A stretch of DNA of 64,000 nt from Halomonas socia (GTDB taxonomy: Bacteria > Pseudomonadota > Gammaproteobacteria > Pseudomonadales > Halomonadaceae): positions 4,092,001 to 4,156,000 of the forward strand of contig NZ_CP048812.1 of assembly GCF_010977575.1 (NCBI RefSeq), given 5' to 3'. The position numbers were made by a program, and so were the translations under genes. The notes below the pieces were generated by a model. The model had not been told where the DNA came from. It searched no databases and was given only the letters and a program-made list of their open reading frames with translations. Positions 28,715 to 38,133 of this stretch are shown piece by piece. Position 1 is the first letter of the stretch. The number at the start of each line of letters is the position of its first letter.

Positions 28715-30175
28715 TCAGGCCTCCTGGGCGGTGGATGGAGTGTCGAAAGAGCGCACGTCGAGCTGACGCACATCGACGAAGTGGCCGGCGATGGCGGCGG
28801 CGGCGGCCATCGCAGGGCTGACCAGGTGGGTGCGGCCGCCGTAGCCCTGACGCCCCTCGAAGTTGCGGTTCGAGGTCGAGGCGCAGTGCTCGCCGGCACC
28901 GAGCTTGTCGGCGTTCATCGCCAGGCACATCGAGCAGCCCGGTTCGCGCCATTCGAAGCCGGCCTCGGTAAAAATCTTGTCGAGTCCCTCGGCCTCGGCC
29001 TGGCGCTTCACCAGCCCGGAGCCGGGCACCACCATGGCCAGTTGGATGGAGCCTGCCACCTTCTTGCCCTTGGCGACCTTGGCGGCTTCGCGCAGGTCTT
29101 CGATGCGCGAGTTGGTGCAAGAGCCGATGAACACCTTGTCGAGGCGGATATCGGTGATCTTCTGCTTGGGTGCCAGGCCCATGTACTCCAGTGCGCGGGT
29201 ATAGCCGCGCTTGACGGTGTCGTCGGCGGCGTCGGCCGGGTCCGGCACTTCGCCGGAGATACCGGTCACCATCTCCGGACTGGTGCCCCAGCTGACCTGC
29301 GGTTCGATGCTGGCGGCGTCGATCTCGACCACCTTGTCGAAGGCGGCGTCGGCGTCCGAGACCAGACCGCGCCAGTCGGCCACCGCGGCGTCCCACTGCT
29401 CGGCGGTCGGCGCATAGGGGCGCTCGGCGAGGTACTCGATGGTGGTGTCATCGACGGCGATCAGGCCAACCCGGGCGCCGGCTTCGATGGCCATGTTGCA
29501 CACCGTCATGCGGCCTTCCATGGAGAGGCTCTGGATCGCGCTGCCGGCGAACTCGATGGCGTAGCCGGTACCGCCGGCGGTGCCGATACGACCGATGATC
29601 GCCAGTACCACGTCCTTGGCGGTGACACCGACGCCAAGCTCGCCCTCGACGCGTACCTGCATGTTCTTCATCTTCTGCGCCAGCAGGCACTGGGTGGCCA
29701 GCACGTGTTCCACCTCGGAGGTGCCGATGCCGTGGGCGAGTGCCGCGAAGGCGCCGTGGGTGGCGGTATGGGAGTCGCCGCAGACCACGGTCATGCCCGG
29801 CAGGGTAGCGCCCTGCTCCGGCCCCACCACATGCACGATGCCCTGGCGGGCGTCGTTGATCTTGAACTCCTCGATGCCGAATGACGCGCAGTTGTCGTCC
29901 AGGGTCTGGACCTGGATCAGCGACACCGGATCCTTGATCCCGGCATTGCCCTCGGCGCGCTCGATCACCGTGGTCGGCACGTTGTGGTCCGGCGTCGCCA
30001 GGTTGGCGTCGAGCCGCCACGGCTTGCGATTCGCCAGGCGCAGACCCTCGAAGGCCTGGGGCGAGGTCACCTCGTGAAGCAGTTGGCGATCGATGTAGAT
30101 CAAGGCGGTACCGTCGTCGCGCTCCTTGACCAAGTGCTGCGACCACAGCTTGTCGTAAAGGGTCTGGCCTGCCAT
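28715..30175 (-). CDS. leuC: 3-isopropylmalate dehydratase large subunit
   Basis: About 486 residues, an aconitase-family enzyme with a [4Fe-4S] cluster. Cluster cysteines lie in [13 protein letters not shown] and [27 protein letters not shown] is the usual active-site stretch. Start [11 protein letters not shown] at 30175 is typical; the upstream 12 residues of the open frame are not. First gene of the leftward leu operon, divergent from a LysR-type gene. Confidence 0.97.
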   Translation of the reverse strand: MAGQTLYDKLWSQHLVKERDDGTALIYIDRQLLHEVTSPQAFEGLRLANRKPWRLDANLATPDHNVPTTVIERAEGNAGIKDPVSLIQVQTLDDNCASFGIEEFKINDARQGIVHVVGPEQGATLPGMTVVCGDSHTATHGAFAALAHGIGTSEVEHVLATQCLLAQKMKNMQVRVEGELGVGVTAKDVVLAIIGRIGTAGGTGYAIEFAGSAIQSLSMEGRMTVCNMAIEAGARVGLIAVDDTTIEYLAERPYAPTAEQWDAAVADWRGLVSDADAAFDKVVEIDAASIEPQVSWGTSPEMVTGISGEVPDPADAADDTVKRGYTRALEYMGLAPKQKITDIRLDKVFIGSCTNSRIEDLREAAKVAKGKKVAGSIQLAMVVPGSGLVKRQAEAEGLDKIFTEAGFEWREPGCSMCLAMNADKLGAGEHCASTSNRNFEGRQGYGGRTHLVSPAMAAAAAIAGHFVDVRQLDVRSFDTPSTAQEA

Positions 30176-30400
30176 ATCGTTCTCCCGGGCTCGGGGCCCT
30201 GTTCTCATCATCCGGTCGATCTTGCTTTTAGTACCGCGACTTCCCGGCGACAGGCCTGCGAGGAGGCGCTGTGAATACCTCCCTGTACGCTACCGATGCC
30301 ATCCATGGCATCGAACCTCCTCTTCGGCCTGTCCCCGGCGTCGCTATGTAGTGGCGCTTGGCGCTATACCCGCAGTCTCCCGCCCCTCGCCCATAAAAGC

Positions 30401-30426
30401 AATTCATGTTATTTATGCTTTGAATT
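30401..30426. promoter_or_regulatory. Palindrome between leuC and the LysR gene, possible operator
   Basis: AATTCA, 14 bases, TGAATT in an AT-rich patch just upstream of the LysR gene and 225 bases from leuC. LysR-type regulators often bind such dyads in the divergent intergenic region. The site is a guess from symmetry and position. Confidence 0.35.
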
Positions 30427-30445
30427 CCCATAAGGAATGCATTAG

Positions 30446-31324
30446 ATGGACACGCAAAGTCTCCAGGCCTTCCTCGCCGTGGCCGATCACGGGTCCTTCT
30501 CGCTGGCCGGCGAGCAGCTGCACCTCACCCAGCCGGCGGTGAGCAAGCGTATCGCCAGCCTCGAGGAGCAGGTCGGTGCGCGCCTGTTCGACCGCATCAA
30601 CCGCCGCGTGTCGCTGACCGAGGCGGGCCGGCTACTGCTGCCGCGGGCACGGCAGATCCTGGTGATGGTCGACGACAGCCGCCGCGCGCTCTCCAACCTG
30701 AGTGGCGACGTGGCCGGCAGCCTGACCATGGCCACCAGCCACCATATCGGCCTGCACCGCCTGCCACCGCTGCTCAAGCGCTATACCCGCGCGCATCCCG
30801 AGGTACGCCTGGACATGCGCTTCCTCGACTCCGAGCAGGCCTACCAGGAGGTGTTAGACGGCGAACTGGAGATCGCCGTGGTGACCCTGGCACCGGTGCC
30901 CGACCCGCAGCTCACGGTAGTCCCGGTGTGGGTCGACCGACTGCGCTTCGTCTGCGCCCACGACCACCCCCTGGCCCAGGGCGCCACGCCGCCGCTATCG
31001 GCGCTTTCGGCCCACGATGCGGTACTGCCTGGCCCGCTGACCTTCACCCGCGGCATCGTGGTGGATACCTTCGCCCGCGACGGCCTGCAGGTAAAGGTGG
31101 CGCTCTCCACCAACTATCTGGAAACGCTGAAGATGATGGTCAGCATCGGCCTGGGCTGGAGCGTGCTGCCGGAATCACTCATCGACGCCAGCCTGCACGT
31201 GCTGGATATCGAGCACCGACCCATCGAGCGGCCGCTGGGTTACCTGGTGCACAAGAGCCGCACCCTCTCGAATGCCGCCCGCTCGATGCTGGCACTGCTC
31301 GACGAGGCCCGCCAAATTCCCTAG
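30446..31324 (+). CDS. LysR-type transcriptional regulator
   Basis: 292 residues: N-terminal winged helix-turn-helix (MDTQSLQAFLAVADHGSFSL, then QPAVSKRIASLEEQVGARLF) and a periplasmic-binding-like effector domain from about residue 90. Divergently transcribed from leuCDB, so it probably regulates the leu operon and itself; a leucine-pathway intermediate as effector is inference. AAGGA precedes the ATG. Confidence 0.92.
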   Translation: MDTQSLQAFLAVADHGSFSLAGEQLHLTQPAVSKRIASLEEQVGARLFDRINRRVSLTEAGRLLLPRARQILVMVDDSRRALSNLSGDVAGSLTMATSHHIGLHRLPPLLKRYTRAHPEVRLDMRFLDSEQAYQEVLDGELEIAVVTLAPVPDPQLTVVPVWVDRLRFVCAHDHPLAQGATPPLSALSAHDAVLPGPLTFTRGIVVDTFARDGLQVKVALSTNYLETLKMMVSIGLGWSVLPESLIDASLHVLDIEHRPIERPLGYLVHKSRTLSNAARSMLALLDEARQIP

Positions 31325-31372
31325 GATGCTAACTTTATTTGCCGCAGTATCACGCCTCGCTCTGGACACTGA

Positions 31373-32737
31373 ATGCCTGCTCAGGATGCCCGCAACGCCC
31401 GCCCTGCTCCTCCTACATCTCGCCAGGTCATCGCCGGCGTGGCGATCCTCGCCGGCTTGATCTGGCAGATCCTGCTGTTCACCGGCACGGGCCTCTCACC
31501 GCTTCCGGTGGGCTACCTGCTGTGGTTTTCGGTGCTGCTGCTGTGGCGCGACATCCCCACTCGCTCGCGCTACCAGGCCGGGACGCTGATCGCACTGGGC
31601 GCGGGGATGCTGGTGGCAGCGCGGCTGGGCTACGGCGCCGAGGTAGCGTGGGCGTGGACGCTGGACGGCAATACCTACGTCGTGGCCATGCTGGTGGGGG
31701 TGAGCTTCATCAGCCTGATCGGCACCCAGAGCCCAGGCCGCAGCGGCACCCGCCTGACCGGCTGGCGCGGCGTACTCAGCACCTGGTTCAGCGTGCATCT
31801 ACTCGGGGCGATCCTCAATCTGTCCACGGTGTTCATGGTCGGCGACCGGCTGCGTGGGCTCGGCGCTTCGCGCGACGGCGCACCAGCCAGCCTCAGTGAA
31901 CCGCAGATCCTGTCCCTCAACCGCGGCCTCTCCAGCGCCGCATTCTGGTCGCCGTTCTTCGCCTCCATGGGGGTGGTGATGAGCCTTGCCCCGCAGATGA
32001 ACTTCCTGTGGATTCTCGCCTTCGGCCTGCCGCTGGGGGCGCTGTCGGGGCTGCTGACCTGCCTGGAGCTGCAGCGCCGCTTCGACCTCACCACCACGCC
32101 CGGTTTCGCCATGTCGCCGGCCAACCTGCTGATGCCGGTGGCCATGGCAAGCCTGGTGATGCTGTTTCACTACGGCCTGACGCCAGGGCTGTCGATCATC
32201 AGCATCATCACCTTCCTGCTGCCGGCAGCGGCGCTGGCCAGCAACCTGCCCCAGGGGCTGCGCTGGACGCGGCGACGCATCGTCGAGCATACCCGCAGGC
32301 GGCTGCCGAGCATGCGCGGCGAAATCTCGCTGTTCCTGGCGGCGGGGCTCTTCACCCAGGGGCTGTCGACGCTGATTGCCGCCGTGACCGGCGGCGACTG
32401 GGTACTGTTCGCGCACTTCGGCGCGTCCCAGGCGGTGGCGAGCTATGCGGTAATCGTCGCCAGTGCCATCGCCGGCCTGCATCCGATCATCGGCGTCTCG
32501 ACGCTGGCCTCGATGCTCGACCTGGAGGGCAGCCGCTATACGCTGCTGGCCTTCGTGGCGCTAGCCTCCTGGGGCGTGGGCACGGCGGTGGGGCCGCTGT
32601 CGGGGATCAACCTCTCGCTGCAGGGGCGCTACGGCGTCAGCGGCTATCGCACCATGCGCCTCAACACCCCCTATGCCGCCGTGATGTCGCTGGCGGTGGT
32701 GGCCGGCATCCTGCTGCTAGACCGACTGCTAGCGTGA
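31373..32737 (+). CDS. Multi-pass membrane protein, possible transporter
   Basis: 454 residues with roughly eleven hydrophobic helices. Helix-breaking Ser/Gly-rich stretches such as RGLSSAAFWSPFFASMGVVM and GVGTAVGPLSGINLSLQGRYG resemble the re-entrant loops of ion-transporter-superfamily permeases. No specific substrate can be named. It follows the LysR gene by 48 bases on the same strand, so the two may be one transcript, and converges with the zinc-ribbon gene with no gap. Confidence 0.7.
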   Translation: MPAQDARNARPAPPTSRQVIAGVAILAGLIWQILLFTGTGLSPLPVGYLLWFSVLLLWRDIPTRSRYQAGTLIALGAGMLVAARLGYGAEVAWAWTLDGNTYVVAMLVGVSFISLIGTQSPGRSGTRLTGWRGVLSTWFSVHLLGAILNLSTVFMVGDRLRGLGASRDGAPASLSEPQILSLNRGLSSAAFWSPFFASMGVVMSLAPQMNFLWILAFGLPLGALSGLLTCLELQRRFDLTTTPGFAMSPANLLMPVAMASLVMLFHYGLTPGLSIISIITFLLPAAALASNLPQGLRWTRRRIVEHTRRRLPSMRGEISLFLAAGLFTQGLSTLIAAVTGGDWVLFAHFGASQAVASYAVIVASAIAGLHPIIGVSTLASMLDLEGSRYTLLAFVALASWGVGTAVGPLSGINLSLQGRYGVSGYRTMRLNTPYAAVMSLAVVAGILLLDRLLA

Positions 32738-33253
32738 TCAGTCCGAGGCGCGGGCAAAATAGCGGTGCCCACACTGGTGGCAGGGCTCGATGCGCGTGAC
32801 CGTCTCGAGGGTGACCCTGGCATCGCAGTGTACGCAGGCCATGCGCCCGGGAGCGGCGATCTCGCCCTCGCAGTAGTCGGCCTGGGCCGCCTCGAGGTCG
32901 TCTTCGAGCCGTTCGCGGTCGACGATACTGCGGTCGGCCACCGATAGCAGCGCCTCGCTGACCTTACGCGACAGCACCGCAAGATCGATGCCCAGCCAAC
33001 TGGCCACGCTGTTGCCGCCGGCGGCGAGGTAGCGGCGCATATCCTTGAGGTCGCGCTCGACCCAGGCGCGCAATAACGCGAGCTCGTCCTTGGTGAACTC
33101 CTCGAACTCGGCCTCGAACTCCACCGCGTCGTCGAGATCCTGCTGCAGCGCCTCCCATGACAGTTCGTCGGCGCCCTCCTGCAGGCGCGCCAGCATGCGT
33201 TCATAGCCTTCGCGTAGGCGGTGCTCCTGCGTTGTCTCTTTGCGATCGCTCAT
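32738..33253 (-). CDS. Zinc-ribbon protein of the YbeL/DUF1451 type
   Basis: 171 residues. A helical, very acidic N-terminal region (LQQDLDDAVEFEAEFEEFTK) is followed by a C-terminal zinc ribbon with two pairs, CVHC and CHQC, separated by about 14 residues. The family has no firmly known function. Its ATG overlaps the stop of the O-antigen-ligase-like gene by 4 bases, so it is read on the same transcript. Confidence 0.75.
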   Translation of the reverse strand: MSDRKETTQEHRLREGYERMLARLQEGADELSWEALQQDLDDAVEFEAEFEEFTKDELALLRAWVERDLKDMRRYLAAGGNSVASWLGIDLAVLSRKVSEALLSVADRSIVDRERLEDDLEAAQADYCEGEIAAPGRMACVHCDARVTLETVTRIEPCHQCGHRYFARASD

Positions 33254-34614
33254 GATCTGCTCCTTGAACGCTGGACGAAAAACCTGTCTCCATCATCTTC
33301 AATATTAGCGCCTGGATGCAAACCACACGACCCAGACCGTGCGACTCCAGGTGCCTCTTCGCGAGCGCGAAGTGCCGCCCAGCACACCACGCACAACCCC
33401 AAGTAGCCGCTCAAACCCCGTAGGTCACGCAACATCGATTGCGTCAGTCCGAAGTCGAAGAAGGCCACCGGTACCATCATGCCGGCAGCAGCCAGTATCT
33501 GAAGGTCAGGCGCATGGCGGGATCGGCGCAGCTTGTTCCAGAATAACCACAGTGGCACTGCATATAGCAGTATCAGGCTCAGCACCCCGAGCAGCCCTCG
33601 CCTGGCCGCAGTGTCGATGATCTCATTGTGCAACTGCACATGGATGATGACACGATCATAGACCCTCCCCTCCTCGGCCAAGGCTCTCAAGGCGCTCTCC
33701 ATGTGACGCTCGCCATAGCCGAACAGTGGTTTCTCAGCGACCATGATCGCCCCGGCACGCCATAGCTCCAGCCGCATGCCCAAGGAGTTGCCGGCATTGC
33801 CCTGCTGCCAGTAGCGGTGCGCATCGCTTGTCACCTGTCCCACGCGCTCACCGACACCGCTATGTGGCAACATGACAGTCACCAACATCAGCGCTGCCAG
33901 CCCCCCCGCCCCGAGGCGCAGAACACGGCGCGGCAATACGTCTCGGGCAGCACGATAGACCAGCAGCATCATGAAGGGTATTGCCACCCAGCCCCCGCGA
34001 GTACCCGACAGCACCGAGCCCAATAGACCCAAGGCGGTGGCCAGTATCGCAACGACCATCCAGGAAACATGCCTGGCCGAGCGATAGCGCAGGCTCCATA
34101 GCACTGCCATCAGCGCCAGCGAGCCCAGCAGCAGAGAGAGATTGCCGAATGGAATGGCATTGATACCGTTGCTGGCCCGCTCAGCCCCAAGCACCAGCCG
34201 CTCATAGAGCGCAATCAACCCCGCGCCTGAAGCGCCCAAGCAGGCGCCCCACCACAACATACGCGGATTGGGCGGGTAGCAACGCAGACCGATCAGCAGC
34301 GGCACCGCCAACAGCGGCCAGATCGGCAGCGTGCGATTGCCAGCCCTCTCGATGATTGGCCAGTGACCCGAGCGCCATACATCAAGCAACCAGACAGCAC
34401 CGTAGAGCATCAACGCAGCGCAGAACCAGGCGTCGTCCCGGTCCAACCGAGCGTACTGATCGCCTCGTGCAATGACGACAATCACAGTCGATAGGCAAAG
34501 CCCCGCGAGCGCAACGACCCTGTAGGCGTCGGGAATCAGCACCAGCAGGGCAACGAAGGCCAGCATCAATGCGCTGTTGGCATGACCAACCACCTGGCCA
34601 AGCTTCATCGGCAT
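33250..34614 (-). CDS. O-antigen ligase/polymerase-like membrane protein
   Basis: 454 residues with about eleven membrane helices and the large periplasmic loop typical of WaaL/Wzy proteins. The loop contains GYGERHMESALRAL and VQLHNEIIDTAARRGLLG, where the HNE box is the family hallmark. Such enzymes transfer or polymerise lipid-linked glycans on the outer face of the inner membrane. It lies 15 bases after the ABC exporter gene of the lasso region, apart from the glycan cluster at 50-62 kb. Whether it acts on glycans from that cluster or in the lasso export unit is open. Confidence 0.75.
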   Translation of the reverse strand: MPMKLGQVVGHANSALMLAFVALLVLIPDAYRVVALAGLCLSTVIVVIARGDQYARLDRDDAWFCAALMLYGAVWLLDVWRSGHWPIIERAGNRTLPIWPLLAVPLLIGLRCYPPNPRMLWWGACLGASGAGLIALYERLVLGAERASNGINAIPFGNLSLLLGSLALMAVLWSLRYRSARHVSWMVVAILATALGLLGSVLSGTRGGWVAIPFMMLLVYRAARDVLPRRVLRLGAGGLAALMLVTVMLPHSGVGERVGQVTSDAHRYWQQGNAGNSLGMRLELWRAGAIMVAEKPLFGYGERHMESALRALAEEGRVYDRVIIHVQLHNEIIDTAARRGLLGVLSLILLYAVPLWLFWNKLRRSRHAPDLQILAAAGMMVPVAFFDFGLTQSMLRDLRGLSGYLGLCVVCWAALRAREEAPGVARSGSCGLHPGANIEDDGDRFFVQRSRSRS

Positions 34615-34629
34615 GTCAGCTCAATTCGG

Positions 34630-36462
34630 TCAGGGGGTTTCTTCAGCATCGACCTCCCGGTAGTGGTGTGCCTGACGCCTGAACAAGTCATAGTAGATAC
34701 CTTGACGCTTGATCAGTTCATCGTGGGTGCCGGCTTCACGGATCACCCCCTTGTCCATCACATAGATGTAGTCGGCCATTCTGACGGTCGAGAGGCGGTG
34801 GCTGATGACCAGGGCCGCACGGTGGTCGATCCGCTCGCGGAAGTTCTCGAACAGTTCGAATTCGGCCCCCGGGTCCAGCGCACTGGTGGGCTCATCGAGG
34901 ATGATGACGTTTGAGCGGTGCATGAACGCCCGGGCCAAAGCGATTTTCTGCCACTGGCCGATACTCAGTTCCTGGCCGTCATCGAACATCCGGGTCAGCG
35001 GTGTATCGTACTGCCGCTTGAGGGTCTCGATGAAGGGGGCCGCTCCGGCATTGATGGCCGCGGTTCTTACGGCGGGAGTGTCTTCTGGCTCGCGAATATC
35101 GCCAAAGCGGATATTGTCACGCACGCTGGTCGCATAGTGTGTGTAGTCTTGAAAAATCACACTGAAAACACGCCGGTACTCTTCAATACCGAACTCTCGC
35201 ACATCGATTCCATCGAGTGTGATGCGTCCCGATGTCGGATCGTAAAGCCGGCATAGCAGCTTGATCAGCGACGTCTTGCCTGACCCATTGGCGCCGACCA
35301 ACGCCACGATCTGCCCTGGACGGATGGTCAGGTCGATATTGTGCAGTACCTGGCTATCGGTGCCGGGGTAGCAGAATCCCACGTTCTCGAAGCACACCCC
35401 TTCACGGGGCTCAGCGGGCACCTCGCGCGGCTCTTCAGGCTCGGCAATGGCAGGCCGGATGTCCAGAAACTCGAACAGCAAGCCGACGTACAGATGGTCC
35501 TCGTAAAGCTTGGAGAGCTGCTGGACCAGTTCCTGCCCCATTGTCTGAGCGCGCTGAAAAATCAGCAGGAACAGCACCAGGTCGCCAACGCTGTTGCGCC
35601 CTTCGGCTGTTTGCCAGGCAAGGAACCCCAAGGAGCCGAAGAAGGCTACCGAGGCAATGCTGGCCACCGCCATCTCGATACTGGTGCGCCGCTTGGTGAT
35701 GGCAAGCTTCTCGCCGCGAATGGTGCCGCGCAGCTTGGAATACTGGTCGCGAAGGTAGTCGCCCAGTTGATTGAGGCGCAGCTCCTTGGCATTGATGTCG
35801 GAGGTCATCAGCCAGTCGAGGTAGGCTGCTCGGCGCTCCATCTGAGTCCGACGCCGCTGCCATTCATACAGGTAGCGAGTAAAGTAGATGCGCACCAGCA
35901 AAGCCGGCACGATGGCAATCAACAATACTGGCAACAGCAACCAGTTGATGGTCACGATCAGCACCACCACGGCAGCCAGCATCAGGCTGTTCTTGCCCAG
36001 CATCATGAGGTTACTGGCTACCTGGGCAGGCCGCTGATTGCCGGACTGGCGTGCCCGCTCCAGCGTATCGTGGTATAGCGGGCTTTCGTAGAACGCCAGG
36101 TCGGCGCGCACCGCCCGTGAGTGAACCTCACGGTCGACGTAGTCCGCCACCATCATGCCCTGTGCTTCACGGGCCAACCCCGACAGGCTTCGCGCAGCGA
36201 TGAATGCGACGGTACTGGCGCCGGTCAGCGCGACGTAGAGCAGCACATGCGACAGACCGCCGGGATCACTCTCACTGCCGAGCATCTGGGTGACGACATC
36301 CACCAGTTGCTTGAGGAGATACAACACCGCCAGACCAAACACCACTTCCAGCGCCATCAGCAAGGTACTGAGCACCGTCCACTTGCGGCTGCTCTTCCAC
36401 AGCATGGGCAAGATGCGTCGCAACGTCAGCACAGGAGCAAGAAGCTTATCGGTCTGGATCAT
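34630..36462 (-). CDS. ABC exporter (fused permease-ATPase), likely lasso peptide export
   Basis: 610 residues. The transmembrane domain occupies about residues 1-330 (six helices, e.g. NSLMLAAVVVLIVTINWLLL). The ATPase domain has Walker A GANGSGKTSLIKLL (about residue 395), signature LSIGQWQKIALARA and Walker B VIILDEPTSALD. Homodimeric exporters of this kind (LasD/McjD-like) secrete mature lasso peptides and give self-immunity. Flanked by the nucleotidyltransferase gene (22-base gap) and the O-antigen-ligase-like gene, and transcribed away from the biosynthetic genes. Lipid or glycan export is the alternative. Confidence 0.85.
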   Translation of the reverse strand: MIQTDKLLAPVLTLRRILPMLWKSSRKWTVLSTLLMALEVVFGLAVLYLLKQLVDVVTQMLGSESDPGGLSHVLLYVALTGASTVAFIAARSLSGLAREAQGMMVADYVDREVHSRAVRADLAFYESPLYHDTLERARQSGNQRPAQVASNLMMLGKNSLMLAAVVVLIVTINWLLLPVLLIAIVPALLVRIYFTRYLYEWQRRRTQMERRAAYLDWLMTSDINAKELRLNQLGDYLRDQYSKLRGTIRGEKLAITKRRTSIEMAVASIASVAFFGSLGFLAWQTAEGRNSVGDLVLFLLIFQRAQTMGQELVQQLSKLYEDHLYVGLLFEFLDIRPAIAEPEEPREVPAEPREGVCFENVGFCYPGTDSQVLHNIDLTIRPGQIVALVGANGSGKTSLIKLLCRLYDPTSGRITLDGIDVREFGIEEYRRVFSVIFQDYTHYATSVRDNIRFGDIREPEDTPAVRTAAINAGAAPFIETLKRQYDTPLTRMFDDGQELSIGQWQKIALARAFMHRSNVIILDEPTSALDPGAEFELFENFRERIDHRAALVISHRLSTVRMADYIYVMDKGVIREAGTHDELIKRQGIYYDLFRRQAHHYREVDAEETP

Positions 36463-36484
36463 GGTTGGCCGCCATCAGACAGGT

Positions 36485-37687
36485 TCATTTATGGGTGCTT
36501 CCAGAGGTCATGCGAACATAGGATTCGCGAAACGGGCGGGTTACTCGATAGAGCCACTGCCACCCTAGGGGTAACGGCCAACTCTGGTAGTCAGCATAGC
36601 TAGGCCGGAACAGGCGCGTCCAACCCAGGAGCTTCCAGCGCAACCAGTGTCGTGAATTGGTTTGCCAGCTGAACGAGAAGTCTGGCGTGGCCTTCTGGCG
36701 GCGCATGGCAAGCTCGACCTGGTGGTCGCCCTGCATGGCTTTCAATGACATGGCCAGCATCTCCTTACCATTCTCCGATAACGCCTTCCCTTCCCACAGT
36801 TCGGGGTCTGCCAGCGTAGTGAACAGCTCCAGGGACGCCTCCACCGTGGTGCGAAGATTACGCCGGTCAGCGCAAGCCATGACGGCCTTGAGATCAAAAC
36901 TGGGGTGGCGCTGGATGGCATCCATGTCGACCAGCCAGTGCAAGTGGGACCAGTAGTGCTTGGTGTGATGCCAGCAGATATAGACAAACAGCTCTGCCGT
37001 CGGCATCACCGATATATAGCGGCTGCCAAGGCGCATCGGCTCGGCCATGGCCAATACCTGGCGAGAATCGTAGATCGAGCCGATGTTATCGATGCGCTGA
37101 TGAAACTCGATGGCGATCCGGCGCGGTGACACCAGGGTAATGACCTTCTGCACCCTCGAAACGAACGCCAAGCTGGTCGCGTCACTTTCGAGGGATTCGG
37201 GGTCGAGCGGGGTATACCCCTGGCCTAGTGCGTGCTCAAGCAGTTCGGCCATTCGCCCGCGAGGCACCAGCACATCGATATCCTGGCAGAAGCGCATGGC
37301 CGGCTCATCATAATACCGCTCGGCCAGCGTCGGCCCCTTGAAGAACACATGCTGGAGCTCCAGGGGTCCCATCAGGTCCTTGACCAGGTCACGCAGCGCC
37401 GCCGTCACATTCATGTTGTATTGCAGGACGCTGAGGGAGTGCAGCTTCATGAGGTCAAGCTGTTCTTCGGGCAGCGGCGGCGGCGTAAGCTTGCGCAGGT
37501 GGCGATATACCAGCGGCAGAACGAACCGCTCCTGGGCTCGGCGTGTAAACAGCCCCCAGTCATCGATTTCCTCACAGAGCGCGAGCGCAGCACGGCTCTG
37601 CGCCTCCGTGAGCTGCAGCCGTGCGAGGAGTATCAACAACCGTAAGCAAGGATCCAACTGAGCCGGAGCGTTGGGCGTAACCGTCAT
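36485..37687 (-). CDS. Nucleotidyltransferase-family protein of lasso locus B
   Basis: About 400 residues from ATG 37687, which has AAGGA eight bases upstream. It resembles the uncharacterised nucleotidyltransferase family often found in lasso and other RiPP clusters, including paeninodin-type ones: VFFKGPTLAERYYDEPAMR, then CQDIDVLVPRGR, where D-x-D would bind metal, and a later EFHQRIDN. Possible roles are nucleotidylation of the peptide or of a carrier; none is shown. First gene of a leftward operon with the ABC exporter. Confidence 0.75.
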   Translation of the reverse strand: MTVTPNAPAQLDPCLRLLILLARLQLTEAQSRAALALCEEIDDWGLFTRRAQERFVLPLVYRHLRKLTPPPLPEEQLDLMKLHSLSVLQYNMNVTAALRDLVKDLMGPLELQHVFFKGPTLAERYYDEPAMRFCQDIDVLVPRGRMAELLEHALGQGYTPLDPESLESDATSLAFVSRVQKVITLVSPRRIAIEFHQRIDNIGSIYDSRQVLAMAEPMRLGSRYISVMPTAELFVYICWHHTKHYWSHLHWLVDMDAIQRHPSFDLKAVMACADRRNLRTTVEASLELFTTLADPELWEGKALSENGKEMLAMSLKAMQGDHQVELAMRRQKATPDFSFSWQTNSRHWLRWKLLGWTRLFRPSYADYQSWPLPLGWQWLYRVTRPFRESYVRMTSGSTHK

Positions 37688-37696
37688 GACGAGCAT

Positions 37697-38133
37697 TCCT
37701 TACTGACCATGGCGCCAATCCTCAGCCAGAATTTTGCTTTTTTATCAAAGAATTGCATTATTTTTCGTGTTTCCCTGGTACGAGTGCTCTTCACGTCGCA
37801 ATCTAAACACACCTAGCGCTCCTGCGTATGGCACGAATGCTGCCGCGGTGCGATTTGCAAGGCCAGCGGAGGCTGCTTACGACAACAATATTAACAGCCT
37901 AGTGACAAAATAATAGCCCGCCAGTCATGCCGCGGCCAGCACCGCTCATCCGCCACACTCCGCATCAACACGGGGCCCATGGACAGGGGCTGCATTCACA
38001 CCGATTACCGCGAGCCAGTTTCAGCCCAGCACCATTAACATAAACACACATTTTTCACTGACAGCATTGCTCCTATGTCAGCCATTCTGCTAGGTTAGAT
38101 TCATCGTCAACCGAACGCCTAGCGTGCCATGGG
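37697..38133. promoter_or_regulatory. Divergent intergenic region of lasso locus B
   Basis: About 440 bases between the leftward nucleotidyltransferase-exporter unit and the rightward CobS-like unit. The side nearest the nucleotidyltransferase gene is AT-rich (37731-37770), as is 38035-38060, so two divergent promoters are likely. I see no further precursor peptide with the shared leader here. Confidence 0.45.
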
